Assembly (NCBI RefSeq): GCF_004135935.1
Contig: NZ_CP025086.1
Span: 434,001-498,000 of the forward strand
DNA length: 64,000 nucleotides
Reading direction: 5' to 3'
Origin: Methylovirgula ligni
GTDB lineage: Bacteria > Pseudomonadota > Alphaproteobacteria > Rhizobiales > Beijerinckiaceae
The translations under genes and the position numbers were made by a program. The notes below the pieces were generated by a model that made no database searches, was not told the DNA's origin, and was given only the letters and a program-made list of their open reading frames with translations. Shown here one piece after another: positions 38,993-49,047 of this stretch (within the stretch, counting starts at the first letter, position 1; the number at the start of each line of letters is the position of its first letter).

Positions 38993-40156
38993 ATGGCGCG
39001 CCAAACCGCTTCCGACCCGGGCTTCGGGGTTTACGTCCACTGGCCCTTCTGCCTGTCGAAATGCCCCTATTGCGACTTCAACAGCCACGTCCGCTCCCAG
39101 CCGGTCGATGAGCGGCGGTTCGTTGACGCCATCGGCGCCGAGCTTGAGCACCGGGCGAGCCTCACCAAGGGACGCACCGTCCGCTCCGTCTTCTTCGGCG
39201 GCGGCACGCCCTCGCTGATGCAGGCGAGAAGCGTCTCCACTATTCTGAATACAATCGCCAAGCACTGGCAGGTTGCGCCTGATGTCGAGATCACCCTCGA
39301 GGCCAACCCGTCGAGCGTCGAGGCGGCGCGCTTCCGCGACTACCGCGCGGCGGGGGTCAACCGCGTCTCGATCGGCGTGCAATCCTTCGACGATGCCGCG
39401 CTCAAGGCGTTGGGCCGGCTGCACAATGCCGCCGAGGCGAGCAATGCCATCGATGTCGCGGCGCAGGTCTTCGAGCGGTATTCCTTCGACTTGATCTACG
39501 CCCGGCCGAACCAGACCGTGAAAGCCTGGGAGGCGGAGCTGAAGACGGCGCTCAGCCGCGTGCGCGAACATATCTCGCTGTATCAGCTCACCATCGAGCC
39601 GGACACGATGTTCGAACGGCTGCGCAACGCCGGCAAGCTCGCGATCCCCGATTCCGATCTCGGCCGGGCCTTCTGGGACGTCACGCAGGAACTGACGGCG
39701 CTCCAGAGCTTGCCGGCCTATGAGGTCTCGAACCACGCCCGCCGCGGTTCGGAAAGCCGCCACAACCTCATCTATTGGCGCTATGGCGAATATGCCGGCG
39801 TCGGTCCCGGCGCGCATGGCCGCATCATCACACCCCGTGGCCGCCGCGCCCAATCAACCGAGCGACATCCGGAAATGTGGCTCACCGTCGTCGAGGCCGA
39901 CGGCCAAGCCCTTATCGAGGACGAATTGCTCACGAATGAGGAACAGGGCGACGAATTCCTGCTCATGGGCCTACGCCTGACGGAAGGCATCGAGCCCGCG
40001 CGTTTCGAGGCGGTCGCCGGGCGGCGTCTCGACCCCGGCCGCGTCGCCTCGCTCATCGCCGACGGCATGGTGGAAATGATGCCGACCGGCCGGCTGCGCG
40101 TCAGCGCCGAAGGCTTCCCTGTGCTCGATGCCGTGGTGGCGGATCTCGCAGCCTGA
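38993..40156 (+). CDS. hemW: Radical SAM heme chaperone HemW
   Basis: Radical SAM protein of 387 residues, long annotated as oxygen-independent coproporphyrinogen III oxidase but now regarded as a heme chaperone. The Fe-S cysteines are Cys20, Cys24 and Cys27 in WPFCLSKCPYCDFN. The lack of an additional N-terminal extension and CNL-type motif separates it from true HemN. GGGTPSLM, ITLEANPSSVEAARF and GVNRVSIGVQSF are conserved SAM-binding segments. It marks return to core genes after the accessory region. Confidence 0.93.
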   Translation: MARQTASDPGFGVYVHWPFCLSKCPYCDFNSHVRSQPVDERRFVDAIGAELEHRASLTKGRTVRSVFFGGGTPSLMQARSVSTILNTIAKHWQVAPDVEITLEANPSSVEAARFRDYRAAGVNRVSIGVQSFDDAALKALGRLHNAAEASNAIDVAAQVFERYSFDLIYARPNQTVKAWEAELKTALSRVREHISLYQLTIEPDTMFERLRNAGKLAIPDSDLGRAFWDVTQELTALQSLPAYEVSNHARRGSESRHNLIYWRYGEYAGVGPGAHGRIITPRGRRAQSTERHPEMWLTVVEADGQALIEDELLTNEEQGDEFLLMGLRLTEGIEPARFEAVAGRRLDPGRVASLIADGMVEMMPTGRLRVSAEGFPVLDAVVADLAA

Positions 40157-40171
40157 GGCAGCGGATCATGC

Positions 40172-40250
40172 TGTCATTGCGAGCCGAAGGCGGAGCAATC
40201 CAAAAGCAATGTCTGGATTGCTTCGTCGCTTACGCTCCTCGCAATGACGG
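40172..40250. repeat. Palindromic intergenic repeat, copy 2
   Basis: Same element as at 12356-12439: starts GTCATTGCGAGCCGAAGG, contains AGCAATCC and GGATTGCTTCGTCGC, and ends CTCCTCGCAATGAC. Lies between convergent hemW and the LpoA-like gene. Confidence 0.85.
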
Positions 40251-40268
40251 CTGTGTCGCCAGACTTGT

Positions 40269-41528
40269 TTAAGTCGCCGAGCCCCGTCCCGCAAAGCTGC
40301 GCGGCGCCGGGATCAGCGCGACGGCGGCGCTGTTGCGGATCTCGAAGATCGCCAAAGCGCGCTCATTCTGCCCGTTGGGCTTGAAGCGGAAGATGCCGTC
40401 AGCCCCATTGAAGCCGGCCGAGCTTGTCAGCACATTTTCGGAGAAACGGTCGGCTCCTCCACGCTTGGCCAGCGCGATGACGAGCGAGACCGCATCATAG
40501 CCGAGAGTCGCGATGCGTGTCGGGTCACTGCCGAACTTGGCGCGATAGCGTTGCGCGAAGGCCTGGAAGCCGCCGTTTTCCGGCGCCGCAAACCAGGCGC
40601 CTTGCAGCGGCGGCAGGCCGAGCACGCGGGCATCGTTCCAAAGCCCGGTGCCGAGAATCTGCACCTTCTGCGAGTTGAGTCCCGCGGCGGCGAGCGCCCG
40701 CGCCATCGTCGGCATGGCCTCGGCCTGCTCGGGGATGAAGAGCGCATCGATCTGGCTGCCGAGCGCGGCGATCTTGCCCACCGCCGCTTTGAGAGTCTGC
40801 GGCGTGTAATTCTCGATTTCCATCACCCGCAGCCCGCGCTGGGCCGCGATCTGCTGGAACTCGGCCGAGGCGACACGGCCGTAATCATTGTTCGGAATCA
40901 GCGCCGCGAAGGATTTCTTGCCCTGGCTCGCGGCGTAATCGACGATGCGATCGACATAGTTCTCGACCAGGAACGAGAGCAGATAGACGCCCGGCGCCCC
41001 CGTCGATGTGTCGGTCGAAAAGGCGATGACCGGCTTGTTCGCGGCCTGCGCGACTTCGCCGACTGCGCGCACATTGGGCGAGAACAACGGGCCGAGGATG
41101 ATGTCGTCATTCTCCGCAACCGCCTGCTGCGCCGCGGCCTTGGCACCGTCCGGCGTCGAATGGTCATCCTTGATTGAAAGCGTCACGGCATTGCCGCCGC
41201 TTTCATCGGCGGCGAGCTGGACGGCATCCTGTAGCGAGGTGCCGACGATGCTTGGCGCGCCCGAGGCTTGCGTCAGCGGCAGGATCACCGCGACATGGAC
41301 GGCACCGGTACCGACCTGGCTTGCGGCGGGGGCACCGGGCAGCGGCGCCGTCTGTACGGGCGTCACCGGCGCCGAGGCGCTGAAGGAATCGGAGCTGTTG
41401 CTCGACGTGCTCGGATTAACCTCCTCGCAAGCGCCCAAAGACAGCGCCAGGAGCGCCGCGAGCGCGAGCTTGCCCACCGCGCTCCGGCGCGCGGCAATCG
41501 GCCGGACAAACCCAAAACGGTCGATCAA
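40269..41528 (-). CDS. Penicillin-binding protein activator-like lipoprotein (LpoA/LppC family)
   Basis: Predicted lipoprotein of 419 residues with a periplasmic-binding fold. A signal peptide with lipobox LSLGAC (Cys at about 34) is followed by a Ser/Pro-rich linker and a Peripla_BP_6-like domain beginning VHVAVILPLTQASGAPSIVG. The TTG start at 41528, preceded by a G-rich Shine-Dalgarno, places the signal peptide properly; the frame extends upstream to 41705 but that part is not signal-like. In E. coli lpoA (yraM) lies beside rsmI (yraL) and yraN; here it is divergent from the same two genes, supporting the assignment. Confidence 0.88.
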   Translation of the reverse strand: MIDRFGFVRPIAARRSAVGKLALAALLALSLGACEEVNPSTSSNSSDSFSASAPVTPVQTAPLPGAPAASQVGTGAVHVAVILPLTQASGAPSIVGTSLQDAVQLAADESGGNAVTLSIKDDHSTPDGAKAAAQQAVAENDDIILGPLFSPNVRAVGEVAQAANKPVIAFSTDTSTGAPGVYLLSFLVENYVDRIVDYAASQGKKSFAALIPNNDYGRVASAEFQQIAAQRGLRVMEIENYTPQTLKAAVGKIAALGSQIDALFIPEQAEAMPTMARALAAAGLNSQKVQILGTGLWNDARVLGLPPLQGAWFAAPENGGFQAFAQRYRAKFGSDPTRIATLGYDAVSLVIALAKRGGADRFSENVLTSSAGFNGADGIFRFKPNGQNERALAIFEIRNSAAVALIPAPRSFAGRGSAT

Positions 41529-41771
41529 GAACCCCCCTTTGCCGGGCTCTGCGAGCGCCGGGCAGGATATGGCACGCTCTCCCACGCAAATGCGTCGCGC
41601 CATGCGGCAATGTCTGTTTGAAGACACATTATATCCGATTTGGGGCAACCGAAAGTAAGCGTGTGCGCGACCCCCGACTCGCTTCTCCAGACTTGCCCCC
41701 TCCAAGAGGCAGTTCTATATACGGAACGTTCGAACGATATATAGAACGCCATTTCCACGATAGGCCCGGTC

Positions 41772-42701
41772 ATGAACGACACGCGAAAAGCTTCCGGGAC
41801 GCCGGCCGGCGAAGAGCCCGCGACTTTCACCGCCTTCGGCTTGCGGGCGGAAGCGGTGAAACTTTCGCCGGGGCTGCATGTCGTCGCGACGCCGATCGGC
41901 AATCTCGCCGATATTTCCTTGCGTGCGCTGTCCACCCTCGCCGCGGCCGATGCCGTGGTCGCCGAGGATACGCGGGTGACGAAAGTGCTGCTCGCGCATT
42001 ACGGCATCGCGACACCCCTCGTCGCCTATCATGAGCATAATGCGGCGGTGATGCGGCCGCATCTCATCGCCCGGCTCGCCAACGGTGCGGCGCTGGCACT
42101 CGTCTCCGATGCCGGCACGCCGCTGATTTCCGACCCCGGCTACAAGCTCGTCGCTTCCGCGCTGGCGGAGGGCCTGCCGGTCACCTCGGTCCCCGGCGCC
42201 TCGGCGGTTTTGACCGCACTGGTCGTCGCCGGCCTGCCGACCGATCGCTTCTTCTTCGAGGGCTTTCTGCCGCCGAAATCGGCAGCGCGGCGCGAGCGGA
42301 TCGCGGCGCTCGCCGCGATCCCCGGCACGCTCGTCTTTTTCGAATCGCCGCACCGTGTCGCCGAGGCCCTAAAGGATCTCGCCGAAGTTCTCGGCCCGCG
42401 CGAGGCGGCGCTGGCGCGCGAACTGACGAAGATCTTCGAGACCGTGCGGCGCGGCACCTTGCCGGAGCTCGCCGAAACGTTCGCCGCGGAGCCGCCTCCC
42501 AAGGGCGAGATCGTCCTGCTCGTTGGCCCTCCGCTCGAGGGCGAACAGCAGATCGACGCCGAGGAACTCGACCGGCGGCTCGACAAGGCGCTCGAAACGC
42601 TCTCGGTCAAAGAGGCGGCCATCGTCGTCGCCATAGATACAGGCCAGCCGCGTCGCAAGGTTTATGCGCGGGCTGTGGAACTTTCGGCGCGCAAGCGTTG
42701 A
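41772..42701 (+). CDS. rsmI: 16S rRNA (cytidine-1402-2'-O)-methyltransferase
   Basis: Tetrapyrrole-methylase-fold enzyme of 309 residues that methylates C1402 of 16S rRNA in the ribosomal P site. Diagnostic segments: [47 protein letters not shown] and [21 protein letters not shown] (read in parts). A 30-residue N-terminal extension precedes the fold. The end of the gene approaches yraN (start at 42748), as in many proteobacteria. Confidence 0.96.
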   Translation: MNDTRKASGTPAGEEPATFTAFGLRAEAVKLSPGLHVVATPIGNLADISLRALSTLAAADAVVAEDTRVTKVLLAHYGIATPLVAYHEHNAAVMRPHLIARLANGAALALVSDAGTPLISDPGYKLVASALAEGLPVTSVPGASAVLTALVVAGLPTDRFFFEGFLPPKSAARRERIAALAAIPGTLVFFESPHRVAEALKDLAEVLGPREAALARELTKIFETVRRGTLPELAETFAAEPPPKGEIVLLVGPPLEGEQQIDAEELDRRLDKALETLSVKEAAIVVAIDTGQPRRKVYARAVELSARKR

Positions 42702-42747
42702 AGCAGCGGCAAAACGGGCGCACATTCATCCCCAAGGATGGTGGGTG

Positions 42748-43143
42748 ATGATTGCGCGGATCGGCAGATCGACAAGCGTTGAAATACGCCAGCGCGCTTT
42801 GGCCGCCGGACAGCGGGCGGAAGTTCTGGCCGCGCTCTATCTGCGGCTCAAGGGCTATCGCATTATCGCCCGGCGCTATTGCGTGCGCGGCGGCGAGATC
42901 GACCTGATCGCGCGGGCGGGTTCGACCATCGCCTTCGTCGAGGTGAAATACCGCCCGACATTGTTACAGGCGATGACAGCCATTGATGGCGCGAAACACC
43001 GCCGTGTGTCCCGCGCCGCGGCGCATTGGCTTGCGGCCAACCCCTGGGCCGCGCGCTTGACGCTACGCGGCGACGCTGTCTATCTCGCGCCGCGTCATTG
43101 GCCGCGCCATGCAATTGCCGCGATGAGCCTTGCTTTAGATTAA
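42748..43143 (+). CDS. UPF0102 (YraN-like) endonuclease-fold protein
   Basis: Small protein of 131 residues in the PD-(D/E)xK nuclease superfamily. The catalytic-like core [22 protein letters not shown] is intact (Glu, Asp, Glu and Lys present). [20 protein letters not shown] is the conserved N-terminal helix and strand. Function is unproven in the family. ATG 42748, preceded by AGGATGG, gives the usual length; an in-frame start at 42664 overlaps rsmI. It is cotranscribed with rsmI. Confidence 0.9.
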   Translation: MIARIGRSTSVEIRQRALAAGQRAEVLAALYLRLKGYRIIARRYCVRGGEIDLIARAGSTIAFVEVKYRPTLLQAMTAIDGAKHRRVSRAAAHWLAANPWAARLTLRGDAVYLAPRHWPRHAIAAMSLALD

Positions 43144-43238
43144 AACCGCGATCGCGTTCGCGTTGTATGAATTAGGCGTAGAGCCGCCGAAAGCCCCGGA
43201 CGAACCGGCAGGTGGACGTGGCAAGGAAGATCGAACGG

Positions 43239-44237
43239 ATGACTACGGCCGAAACCGCACCCCCCGCGCTTTACGCGGCCGCGGCCGACATCGGCATCGC
43301 CGAACCGGACGTTCATGTCTCGGGAATCGTCGCCGATCTCGTTGCCGTGCTCGTCGCCGTCACGGCCGGCGAGCCGCGCGTGCTGACGTTGCAGGATGCG
43401 CGCGCCCTGCCCTCGGGCCCGTTCGAACTCACTCACCGCTCATTGCAATCGGGCCTGCGCGCCTGGGTCGAACGCCAGGCGCATCATCCGCTCGGCTATG
43501 TCGAGCAGCTTTATACCTTCGCCGACCGGGATCGCGGCCTTGCGCCCGACCAGCGAGTCATCTCGATCTCTTATCTTGGGCTGACGCGCGAACAGCAGCC
43601 GCGCGGCGCCGGCGAGACGACCGGCTGGCAGGACTGGTACAATTATCTGCCGTGGGAGGACCGGCGCATCGGCGTTCCGCCGATGATCGACGCGGTCATC
43701 CTGCCGGCCTTGCGGGCCTTCGCGAAATCCGCGGCGTCGGCCGCCGCGCGGCAGGATCGCGCCAATCGCATTGCCGTCACCTTCGGCACGGACGGGCGGC
43801 CGTGGAACGAGGAACTCGTTCTGCAGCGCTACGAATTGCTGTTCGAGGCTGGGCTGGTGCCGGAGGCGCGGCGCGGCGCGCCCGATGCCGGCCCCGCTCC
43901 GGTACAGGGTCGCAGCATGATCCTCGACCATCGCCGGATTCTGGCGACGGGAATCGCCCGGCTGCGGGCCAAGATCAAGTACCATCCGGTCGTGTTCGAG
44001 CTGATGCCGGACACGTTCACGCTGCTGCAATTGCAGCGCTGCGTCGAGGCGCTCGCCGGGCGGCTGGTTCACAAACAGAATTTCCGCCGCCTTGTCGAGC
44101 AGCAGGAACTCGTTGAAGAGACTGGCCAATCGAGCCAGGAGACGGGCGGGCGCCCAGCCAAGCTCTTCCGCTTCCGCCGGGAAGTTCTGTTCGAGCGCGC
44201 CATCGTCGGAACGAAACTCCCCATCTCGCGCTCTTGA
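43239..44237 (+). CDS. nadQ: NAD biosynthesis repressor NadQ
   Basis: Regulator of 332 residues combining an N-terminal Nudix-like ligand domain with a C-terminal winged helix (KIKYHPVVFELMPDTFTLLQLQ and KQNFRRLVEQQELV). This architecture and its place immediately before nadA-nadB-nadC match NadQ, the alphaproteobacterial repressor of de novo NAD synthesis. The Nudix box is degenerate (no clear GX5EX7REUXEEXGU), as expected for a sensor rather than an enzyme. ATG 43239 follows AAGGAAGA by 9 bases; a GTG at 43212 is also possible. Assignment rests on context plus recalled family features. Confidence 0.85.
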   Translation: MTTAETAPPALYAAAADIGIAEPDVHVSGIVADLVAVLVAVTAGEPRVLTLQDARALPSGPFELTHRSLQSGLRAWVERQAHHPLGYVEQLYTFADRDRGLAPDQRVISISYLGLTREQQPRGAGETTGWQDWYNYLPWEDRRIGVPPMIDAVILPALRAFAKSAASAAARQDRANRIAVTFGTDGRPWNEELVLQRYELLFEAGLVPEARRGAPDAGPAPVQGRSMILDHRRILATGIARLRAKIKYHPVVFELMPDTFTLLQLQRCVEALAGRLVHKQNFRRLVEQQELVEETGQSSQETGGRPAKLFRFRREVLFERAIVGTKLPISRS

Positions 44238-44294
44238 CAAACGTTATACTCAACCCCAGCATATTACCCAATAATGCTCAGAGGGAGTATAACG
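44234..44294 (+). promoter_or_regulatory. nadA promoter region with strong inverted repeat (candidate NadQ operator)
   Basis: CGTTATACTC (44242-44251) and GAGTATAACG (44285-44294) are perfect 10-base arms separated by 33 bases, ending right before the nadA ATG. A TTGACA hexamer (44234-44239) lies at the left edge; a matching -10 is not clear. The middle also holds AGCAT/ATGCT arms around ATTACCCAATAAT. The arrangement fits binding of a dimeric repressor at two half-sites. Confidence 0.65.
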
Positions 44295-45287
44295 ATGGTC
44301 CAGACTGCCTTGTTGCCTGCGGCGCCCAAGAGCCAGGACCTCTACGCCAAGGTCAGTCATCGGATTCCGGCCATCGAATGGCCGGTCTTCTCCGGCGACA
44401 TCGAGGCGATCCAGCGCCTGAAGCGCGAACGCAATGCGGTGATCCTGGCGCATAATTACCAGACGCCGGAAATCTACTATTGCGTTGCCGATATCGTCGG
44501 CGACAGCTTGGCGCTCGCCCGCGAGGCGGTCGATGTCGATGCCGACGTCATCGTGCTGGCCGGCGTCCATTTCATGGCCGAGACGGCGAAGCTGCTCAAC
44601 CCGCAAAAGAAGGTGCTGATCCCCGATCTCGCCGCCGGCTGTTCGCTGGCCGAATCGATCACGCCCGAGAACGTGCGCGAACTGCGCCGCCGCTACCCCG
44701 GCGTGCCGATCGTCACCTATGTCAACACCTCGGCCGCGGTGAAGGCCGAATCCGACATCTGTTGTACCTCCGGCAATGCGCGGAAAATCATCGAGTCGCT
44801 CGGCGTGCCGCGCGTGATCATGATCCCCGACGAATATCTGGCGAAGAACATCGCTGCCGAGACGGGCGTCGAGATCATTACCTGGAAGGGCCATTGCGAA
44901 GTCCACGAGCTTTTCGGCACCGAGGAAGTGGCGCAATTGCGCGAGGATTATCCCGGCGTCGTCATCCTCGCCCATCCCGAGTGTTCGCCCGAGGTTGTCC
45001 AGGCCGCAGACTTTTCCGGCTCCACCGCGGCGATCGCCAATTACGTCGCCAAGGAACGGCCGGAGCGCGTCGCGCTGCTCACCGAATGCTCGATGAGCGA
45101 CAATATCTCCGTTCAATATCCGGAGCTCGAATTCATTCGGCCCTGCAATCTCTGCCCGCATATGAAGCGCATCTCGCTGGCCAATATCCGCAGCGCGCTG
45201 GAGAAGATGGAGCATGAGGTCGAGATCGACCCGGTGACCGCCGTGCGGGCGCGCCGGGCGGTCGAACGCATGTTGGCGGTGTCGTAA
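44295..45287 (+). CDS. nadA: Quinolinate synthase
   Basis: [4Fe-4S] enzyme of 330 residues that condenses iminoaspartate with dihydroxyacetone phosphate to quinolinate. Conserved cysteine-containing segments DICCTSGNARKI, LAHPECSPEVV and IRPCNLCPHMKRI, and LAHNYQTPEIYYCVADIVGDS near the N-terminus, identify it. ATG 44295 is preferred because GGGAG lies 8 bases upstream and the operator ends there; ATG 44274, within the repeat, is in frame. Confidence 0.96.
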   Translation: MVQTALLPAAPKSQDLYAKVSHRIPAIEWPVFSGDIEAIQRLKRERNAVILAHNYQTPEIYYCVADIVGDSLALAREAVDVDADVIVLAGVHFMAETAKLLNPQKKVLIPDLAAGCSLAESITPENVRELRRRYPGVPIVTYVNTSAAVKAESDICCTSGNARKIIESLGVPRVIMIPDEYLAKNIAAETGVEIITWKGHCEVHELFGTEEVAQLREDYPGVVILAHPECSPEVVQAADFSGSTAAIANYVAKERPERVALLTECSMSDNISVQYPELEFIRPCNLCPHMKRISLANIRSALEKMEHEVEIDPVTAVRARRAVERMLAVS

Positions 45288-45297
45288 GGCAAAACCG

Positions 45298-46833
45298 ATG
45301 GACATTCTCGATCTCGAAGGCAAAGTTCTGATCGTCGGCGGCGGTATCGCCGGGCTGATGACGGCGCTGAAGCTCGCGCCGGAGCCTTGCGTGCTGTTGA
45401 GCAAGGCGGCAATCGGCGAAGACACGTCCAGCATTCTGGCGCAGGGCGGCATTGCCGCCTGCGTCGGGGCGGATGACAGCGTCGCGTTGCAGGTCGGGGA
45501 CACGCTCGCCGCGGGTGACGGACTTTGCGATGCGCCGGTCGTCGAAAAGATCATCGCCGGCGCCCCCGCCGCGATCGAAGATCTGCTGCGGCTTGGCGTG
45601 CGCTTCGACCGTGCGGCCGATGGCAGCCTGAAACTCGGCCTCGAAGCCGCGCATAGCCGCAACCGCATCGTCCATGCCGGTGGCGACAAGACCGGCAGCG
45701 AGATCGTCCTGACTTTAGCGGCCGCTGCTCGCGCCACGCCCTCCATCACGATCCTCGAAGGCTTTGCCGCGCGGCGCCTCAGCGTCGAGGATGGCGAAGT
45801 CGCCGGTCTGATGGCCGAAGGCCCGAATGACGCGGTCTTCCTGCGCACCAATCGCGTCGTCATCGCGACCGGCGGGGTCAGTGGCCTCTTCTCGCATGGG
45901 ACCAACCCGGTCGGCTCGTGGGGTCAGGGGCTGGCTATCGCCGCGCGTGCCGGCGCCACGCTGCGCGACGTCGAATTCGTGCAATTCCATCCGACCGCGC
46001 TCGACGCGCCGGGCCCGCAAGTGAGCCTCATCAGCGAGGCCGTGCGGGGCGAAGGCGCGATTCTGGTCGATGAGACAGGCCGCCGCTTCATGGAGGGTGT
46101 GCCGGGTAAGGAACTCGCGCCACGCGATGTCGTCGCACGCGCCGTCTGGAGCGAGTTGCGCGCGGGCCATCGCACTTTCCTCGATGCGCGCGGCATCGAG
46201 GGGCTCGATTTCGCTGTCCGCTTCCCCGGCATCACGCAAAGCTGCCGCGCCGCAGGCATCGATCCCATCCGGCAACCGATCCCGATCCGCCCCGCCGCGC
46301 ATTATCATATGGGCGGCATCAAGGTGGACCTTGCGGGCCGCACCGATGTCGAAGGTCTGTGGGCCGTCGGCGAGGCCGCCGCAACGGGTCTGCATGGCGC
46401 CAACCGGCTCGCCAGCAACTCGCTGCTCGAAGCGCTCGTCTGCGCCGGTTTCGTCGCCGACGATATCAAGGCAGCGCCACGGCGCCCGGTGCGTCTTGGT
46501 CCTATCGGCCAGCCCGCACGCCCGAGCGATCCGCAGACCGTCCGGGCGATCCTTTCCCGTGCCGCCGGCGTGCTGCGCGACGGCGCGGACCTGCGCCGTG
46601 CCGCCGCCGAACTTTATCCGCTCGCCGGCAGCAATGATGCCGCGCTCGTGGGCCTGATGATTGTCGTCGCCGCCCTGCGGCGCGAAGAAAGCCGCGGCGC
46701 GCATTACCGGCTCGATTCCCCGCATAAAGAGATATCGCCTGCCGTCCCCCGCACGCTCGACCTGCCGCAGGCCTTCGACGCCGCACGGAATCTCGCCAAT
46801 CTTACCAATCTTGCCTTCGCCGACGTCGCCTGA
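45298..46833 (+). CDS. nadB: L-aspartate oxidase
   Basis: FAD-dependent oxidase of 511 residues giving iminoaspartate for NadA. FAD motif [17 protein letters not shown] at about 10-26; ASSILAQGG-like segment [30 protein letters not shown] and [14 protein letters not shown] are active-site regions with conserved His and Arg. Ends by overlapping nadC by one base (TGATG). Confidence 0.96.
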   Translation: MDILDLEGKVLIVGGGIAGLMTALKLAPEPCVLLSKAAIGEDTSSILAQGGIAACVGADDSVALQVGDTLAAGDGLCDAPVVEKIIAGAPAAIEDLLRLGVRFDRAADGSLKLGLEAAHSRNRIVHAGGDKTGSEIVLTLAAAARATPSITILEGFAARRLSVEDGEVAGLMAEGPNDAVFLRTNRVVIATGGVSGLFSHGTNPVGSWGQGLAIAARAGATLRDVEFVQFHPTALDAPGPQVSLISEAVRGEGAILVDETGRRFMEGVPGKELAPRDVVARAVWSELRAGHRTFLDARGIEGLDFAVRFPGITQSCRAAGIDPIRQPIPIRPAAHYHMGGIKVDLAGRTDVEGLWAVGEAAATGLHGANRLASNSLLEALVCAGFVADDIKAAPRRPVRLGPIGQPARPSDPQTVRAILSRAAGVLRDGADLRRAAAELYPLAGSNDAALVGLMIVVAALRREESRGAHYRLDSPHKEISPAVPRTLDLPQAFDAARNLANLTNLAFADVA

Positions 46834-47684
46834 TGACCCTGACGCCGCCGCCGCGCGTGATCCTCGAACCGCTGGTGCGTACCGCGCTCATTGAGGATTT
46901 GGGCCTCGCCGGCGATCTGACGACCAACGCCATCGTGCCGGCCGATGCTGAAACGACCGCGCGTTTCGTCACGCGCAAGGCCGGGATCGTCGCCGGTCTC
47001 GACCTCGCCGCGCTCACCTTTCAGCTCGTCGATCCGGCGCTAGCCTTTTCCGTCGCGGTGCCGGACGGCGCCAGAGTCGCCGCGGGCGAGACGATCGCGA
47101 CTGTTAGCGGAAGGGCCGCATCGATCCTTGTAGCCGAGCGCGTGGCGCTCAATTTTCTCGGCCATTTGAGCGGCATCGCCACGGCGACCGCGCATTTCGT
47201 CGCCGCCGTCGAAGGCCACAAGGCGCAGATCGTCTGCACACGTAAGACGACGCCGGGACTGCGCGCGGTCGAGAAATATGCGGTGCGCGCCGGCGGCGGC
47301 CACAATCATCGCTTCGGCCTCGACGACGCCGTGCTGATCAAGGACAATCACATCGCCATCGCTGGCGGTGTCGGGGAAGCCTTGCGGCGCGCGAAGCAGA
47401 ATGTCGGCCATCTCGTGAAGATCGAGATCGAGGTGGATTCGCTGGCGCAATTGCGCGCGGCGCTCGCCGAGAAACCAGACGCTGTCCTGCTCGATAATAT
47501 GAGCCCCGCACAATTGGCCGAGGCGGTCGAGATCGTTGGCGGGCGCGCCCTCACCGAGGCTTCCGGCGGCGTCTCGCTCGACAATGTGGCGCGGATCGCC
47601 GCCAGCGGCGTTGACCTCATTTCGATCGGTTGGCTGACCCACAGCGCGCCGGTGCTCGACATCGGGCTCGATTTCCCCGCCTGA
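46833..47684 (+). CDS. nadC: Quinolinate phosphoribosyltransferase (carboxylating)
   Basis: Type II phosphoribosyltransferase of 283 residues producing nicotinate mononucleotide from quinolinate and [26 protein letters not shown] (substrate binding), [13 protein letters not shown] and the C-terminal [20 protein letters not shown] match the family. Third gene of the nadABC operon, followed by an AT-rich gap of about 150 bases. Confidence 0.96.
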   Translation: MTLTPPPRVILEPLVRTALIEDLGLAGDLTTNAIVPADAETTARFVTRKAGIVAGLDLAALTFQLVDPALAFSVAVPDGARVAAGETIATVSGRAASILVAERVALNFLGHLSGIATATAHFVAAVEGHKAQIVCTRKTTPGLRAVEKYAVRAGGGHNHRFGLDDAVLIKDNHIAIAGGVGEALRRAKQNVGHLVKIEIEVDSLAQLRAALAEKPDAVLLDNMSPAQLAEAVEIVGGRALTEASGGVSLDNVARIAASGVDLISIGWLTHSAPVLDIGLDFPA

Positions 47685-47750
47685 CGCCACCGCGACCTAT
47701 TTGCCACAACCCTTTATCGCAAAGCACAAGCGCAATAATTTTCTCTGGCG

Positions 47751-47776
47751 TAGCTATATCTAAAAATATATAGCTA
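47751..47776. promoter_or_regulatory. AT-rich inverted repeat between nadC and the methionine-rich protein gene
   Basis: TAGCTATAT (47751-47759) and ATATAGCTA (47768-47776) are perfect 9-base arms with an 8-base loop, followed by ATTTTTTATC. It lies about 55 bases before the methionine-rich protein gene in the most AT-rich stretch of the neighbourhood. It may be an operator for the next operon, or a weak terminator for nadC. Confidence 0.55.
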
Positions 47777-47831
47777 ATTTTTTATCAGCGGCTCTGGGCC
47801 GGCCGCGTTCAACCGTCGTCAGGGGGCGTCG

Positions 47832-49031
47832 ATGGAACGATACACACATATCCAGAAAAATTTTCTCTGTTTGGGGCGCCGACACCGGGGGGTTATCACC
47901 GCCGTCGCGCTAGCGTCGAGCCTGGCCGCCGCGCCGGCTTATGCCGCTGACCTTTCGATGCCGGGCCCGATGACCATGGACATGAGCGGTCAGGGCGCGA
48001 GCATGGACATGAATGGCCAGAGCATGGACGGCATGGACCACGCCGCAATCCCGGCCGGGGTCTATGGCGCCGGCATGGTCGGCGCCGGACATTTCATGTT
48101 CTCCTACACGCCATCATACATGCGGATGGAGGACAATTACATCGGCTCTTCCATTGTCTCGCCGGATACGATCGCGACGACCGTGAAACTGCCAATGCCG
48201 ATGATGATGATGGGCATGACCTTCGACACCTATCGCATCGTGCCGACCAGCATGGACATGCAGATGCACATGTTCCATGCGATGTACGGCGTGACTGATT
48301 GGCTGAACATCATGGTCATGGGCGCTTACGACCTGAAGAGCATGACCATGCTGACCTACAAGGGCGCCATGGGCGACACTGCGCTCGGCTCGACGACCAA
48401 TCGCACCAGCGGCTTCGGCGACACGTCGGTGATGAGCCTGTGGCGGGTCTACAAGGATCCGATCAACGAGGTTCATATCAACGTTGGCCTCAGCCTGCCG
48501 ACCGGCAGCACCACCGAGACCATGAACATGCTCATGCCGATGGGCACGTATATGACCATGCGCGCCAATTACGGCATGCAACTCGGCACCGGCACGGTCG
48601 ATCTGCTCCCCGGCGTCACTTATCTTGGCCATATCGCGCAATGGTCCTGGGGGGCGATCTATCGCGGCCGGCTGGCGCTTGGCGACAATACCGAGGGCTA
48701 TGAATACGGCTACCGGCAGGAGATTTCCGGCTGGGCGGGCTATCGCTGGATTCCCGGCGTGACGAGCACGTTCCGCGTCCAAGGCGAGGTCGACGACCGC
48801 ATCCACGGCGCAGATCCGCAGATCATGGGTCTGATGCAGGGCTCTAACCCGTATTTCTACGGCGGCCAGCGCATTAATCTGCTCGGCGGCCTCGAAGTCT
48901 CGGGTGCGCCGTTCGGCCTGCAGCATGTCAGCCTCGCAATCGAAGGCGGCGCGCCGGTTTACCAGAATCTCAACGGACCGCAGCTCGGCGAGGCCTGGCA
49001 GCTCACCGGCGCCCTCCACGTCGGCTTTTGA
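47832..49031 (+). CDS. Methionine-rich secreted, probable outer-membrane beta-barrel protein
   Basis: Predicted exported protein of 399 residues. A signal peptide ends near residue 39 (AAPAYAADL). About 39 methionines occur, many as MxM/MDM and one MPMMMMGM cluster, concentrated in residues 43-235, with several histidines: a typical Cu(I)-binding composition. The rest alternates aromatic and polar residues and ends in Phe (ALHVGF), as in outer-membrane barrels. It resembles proteins annotated 'transporter' near copper genes; no exact family named. AGGGGG precedes ATG. It is followed by an ABC importer 16 bases later, so probably the outer-membrane gate or donor for that system. Confidence 0.82.
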   Translation: MERYTHIQKNFLCLGRRHRGVITAVALASSLAAAPAYAADLSMPGPMTMDMSGQGASMDMNGQSMDGMDHAAIPAGVYGAGMVGAGHFMFSYTPSYMRMEDNYIGSSIVSPDTIATTVKLPMPMMMMGMTFDTYRIVPTSMDMQMHMFHAMYGVTDWLNIMVMGAYDLKSMTMLTYKGAMGDTALGSTTNRTSGFGDTSVMSLWRVYKDPINEVHINVGLSLPTGSTTETMNMLMPMGTYMTMRANYGMQLGTGTVDLLPGVTYLGHIAQWSWGAIYRGRLALGDNTEGYEYGYRQEISGWAGYRWIPGVTSTFRVQGEVDDRIHGADPQIMGLMQGSNPYFYGGQRINLLGGLEVSGAPFGLQHVSLAIEGGAPVYQNLNGPQLGEAWQLTGALHVGF

Positions 49032-49047
49032 GCGGGAGGATCGCATC

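Noticed and set aside
37451-39853. Very long minus-strand open frame of about 800 codons
   Set aside because: It is antisense to the sulfotransferase and hemW genes, both with clear motifs; its translation is Arg/Asp/Gly-rich without family resemblance, as expected from GC-rich shadow frames.
44250-45905. Minus-strand open frame of 551 codons over nadA-nadB
   Set aside because: Antisense shadow of well-supported nadA and nadB genes.
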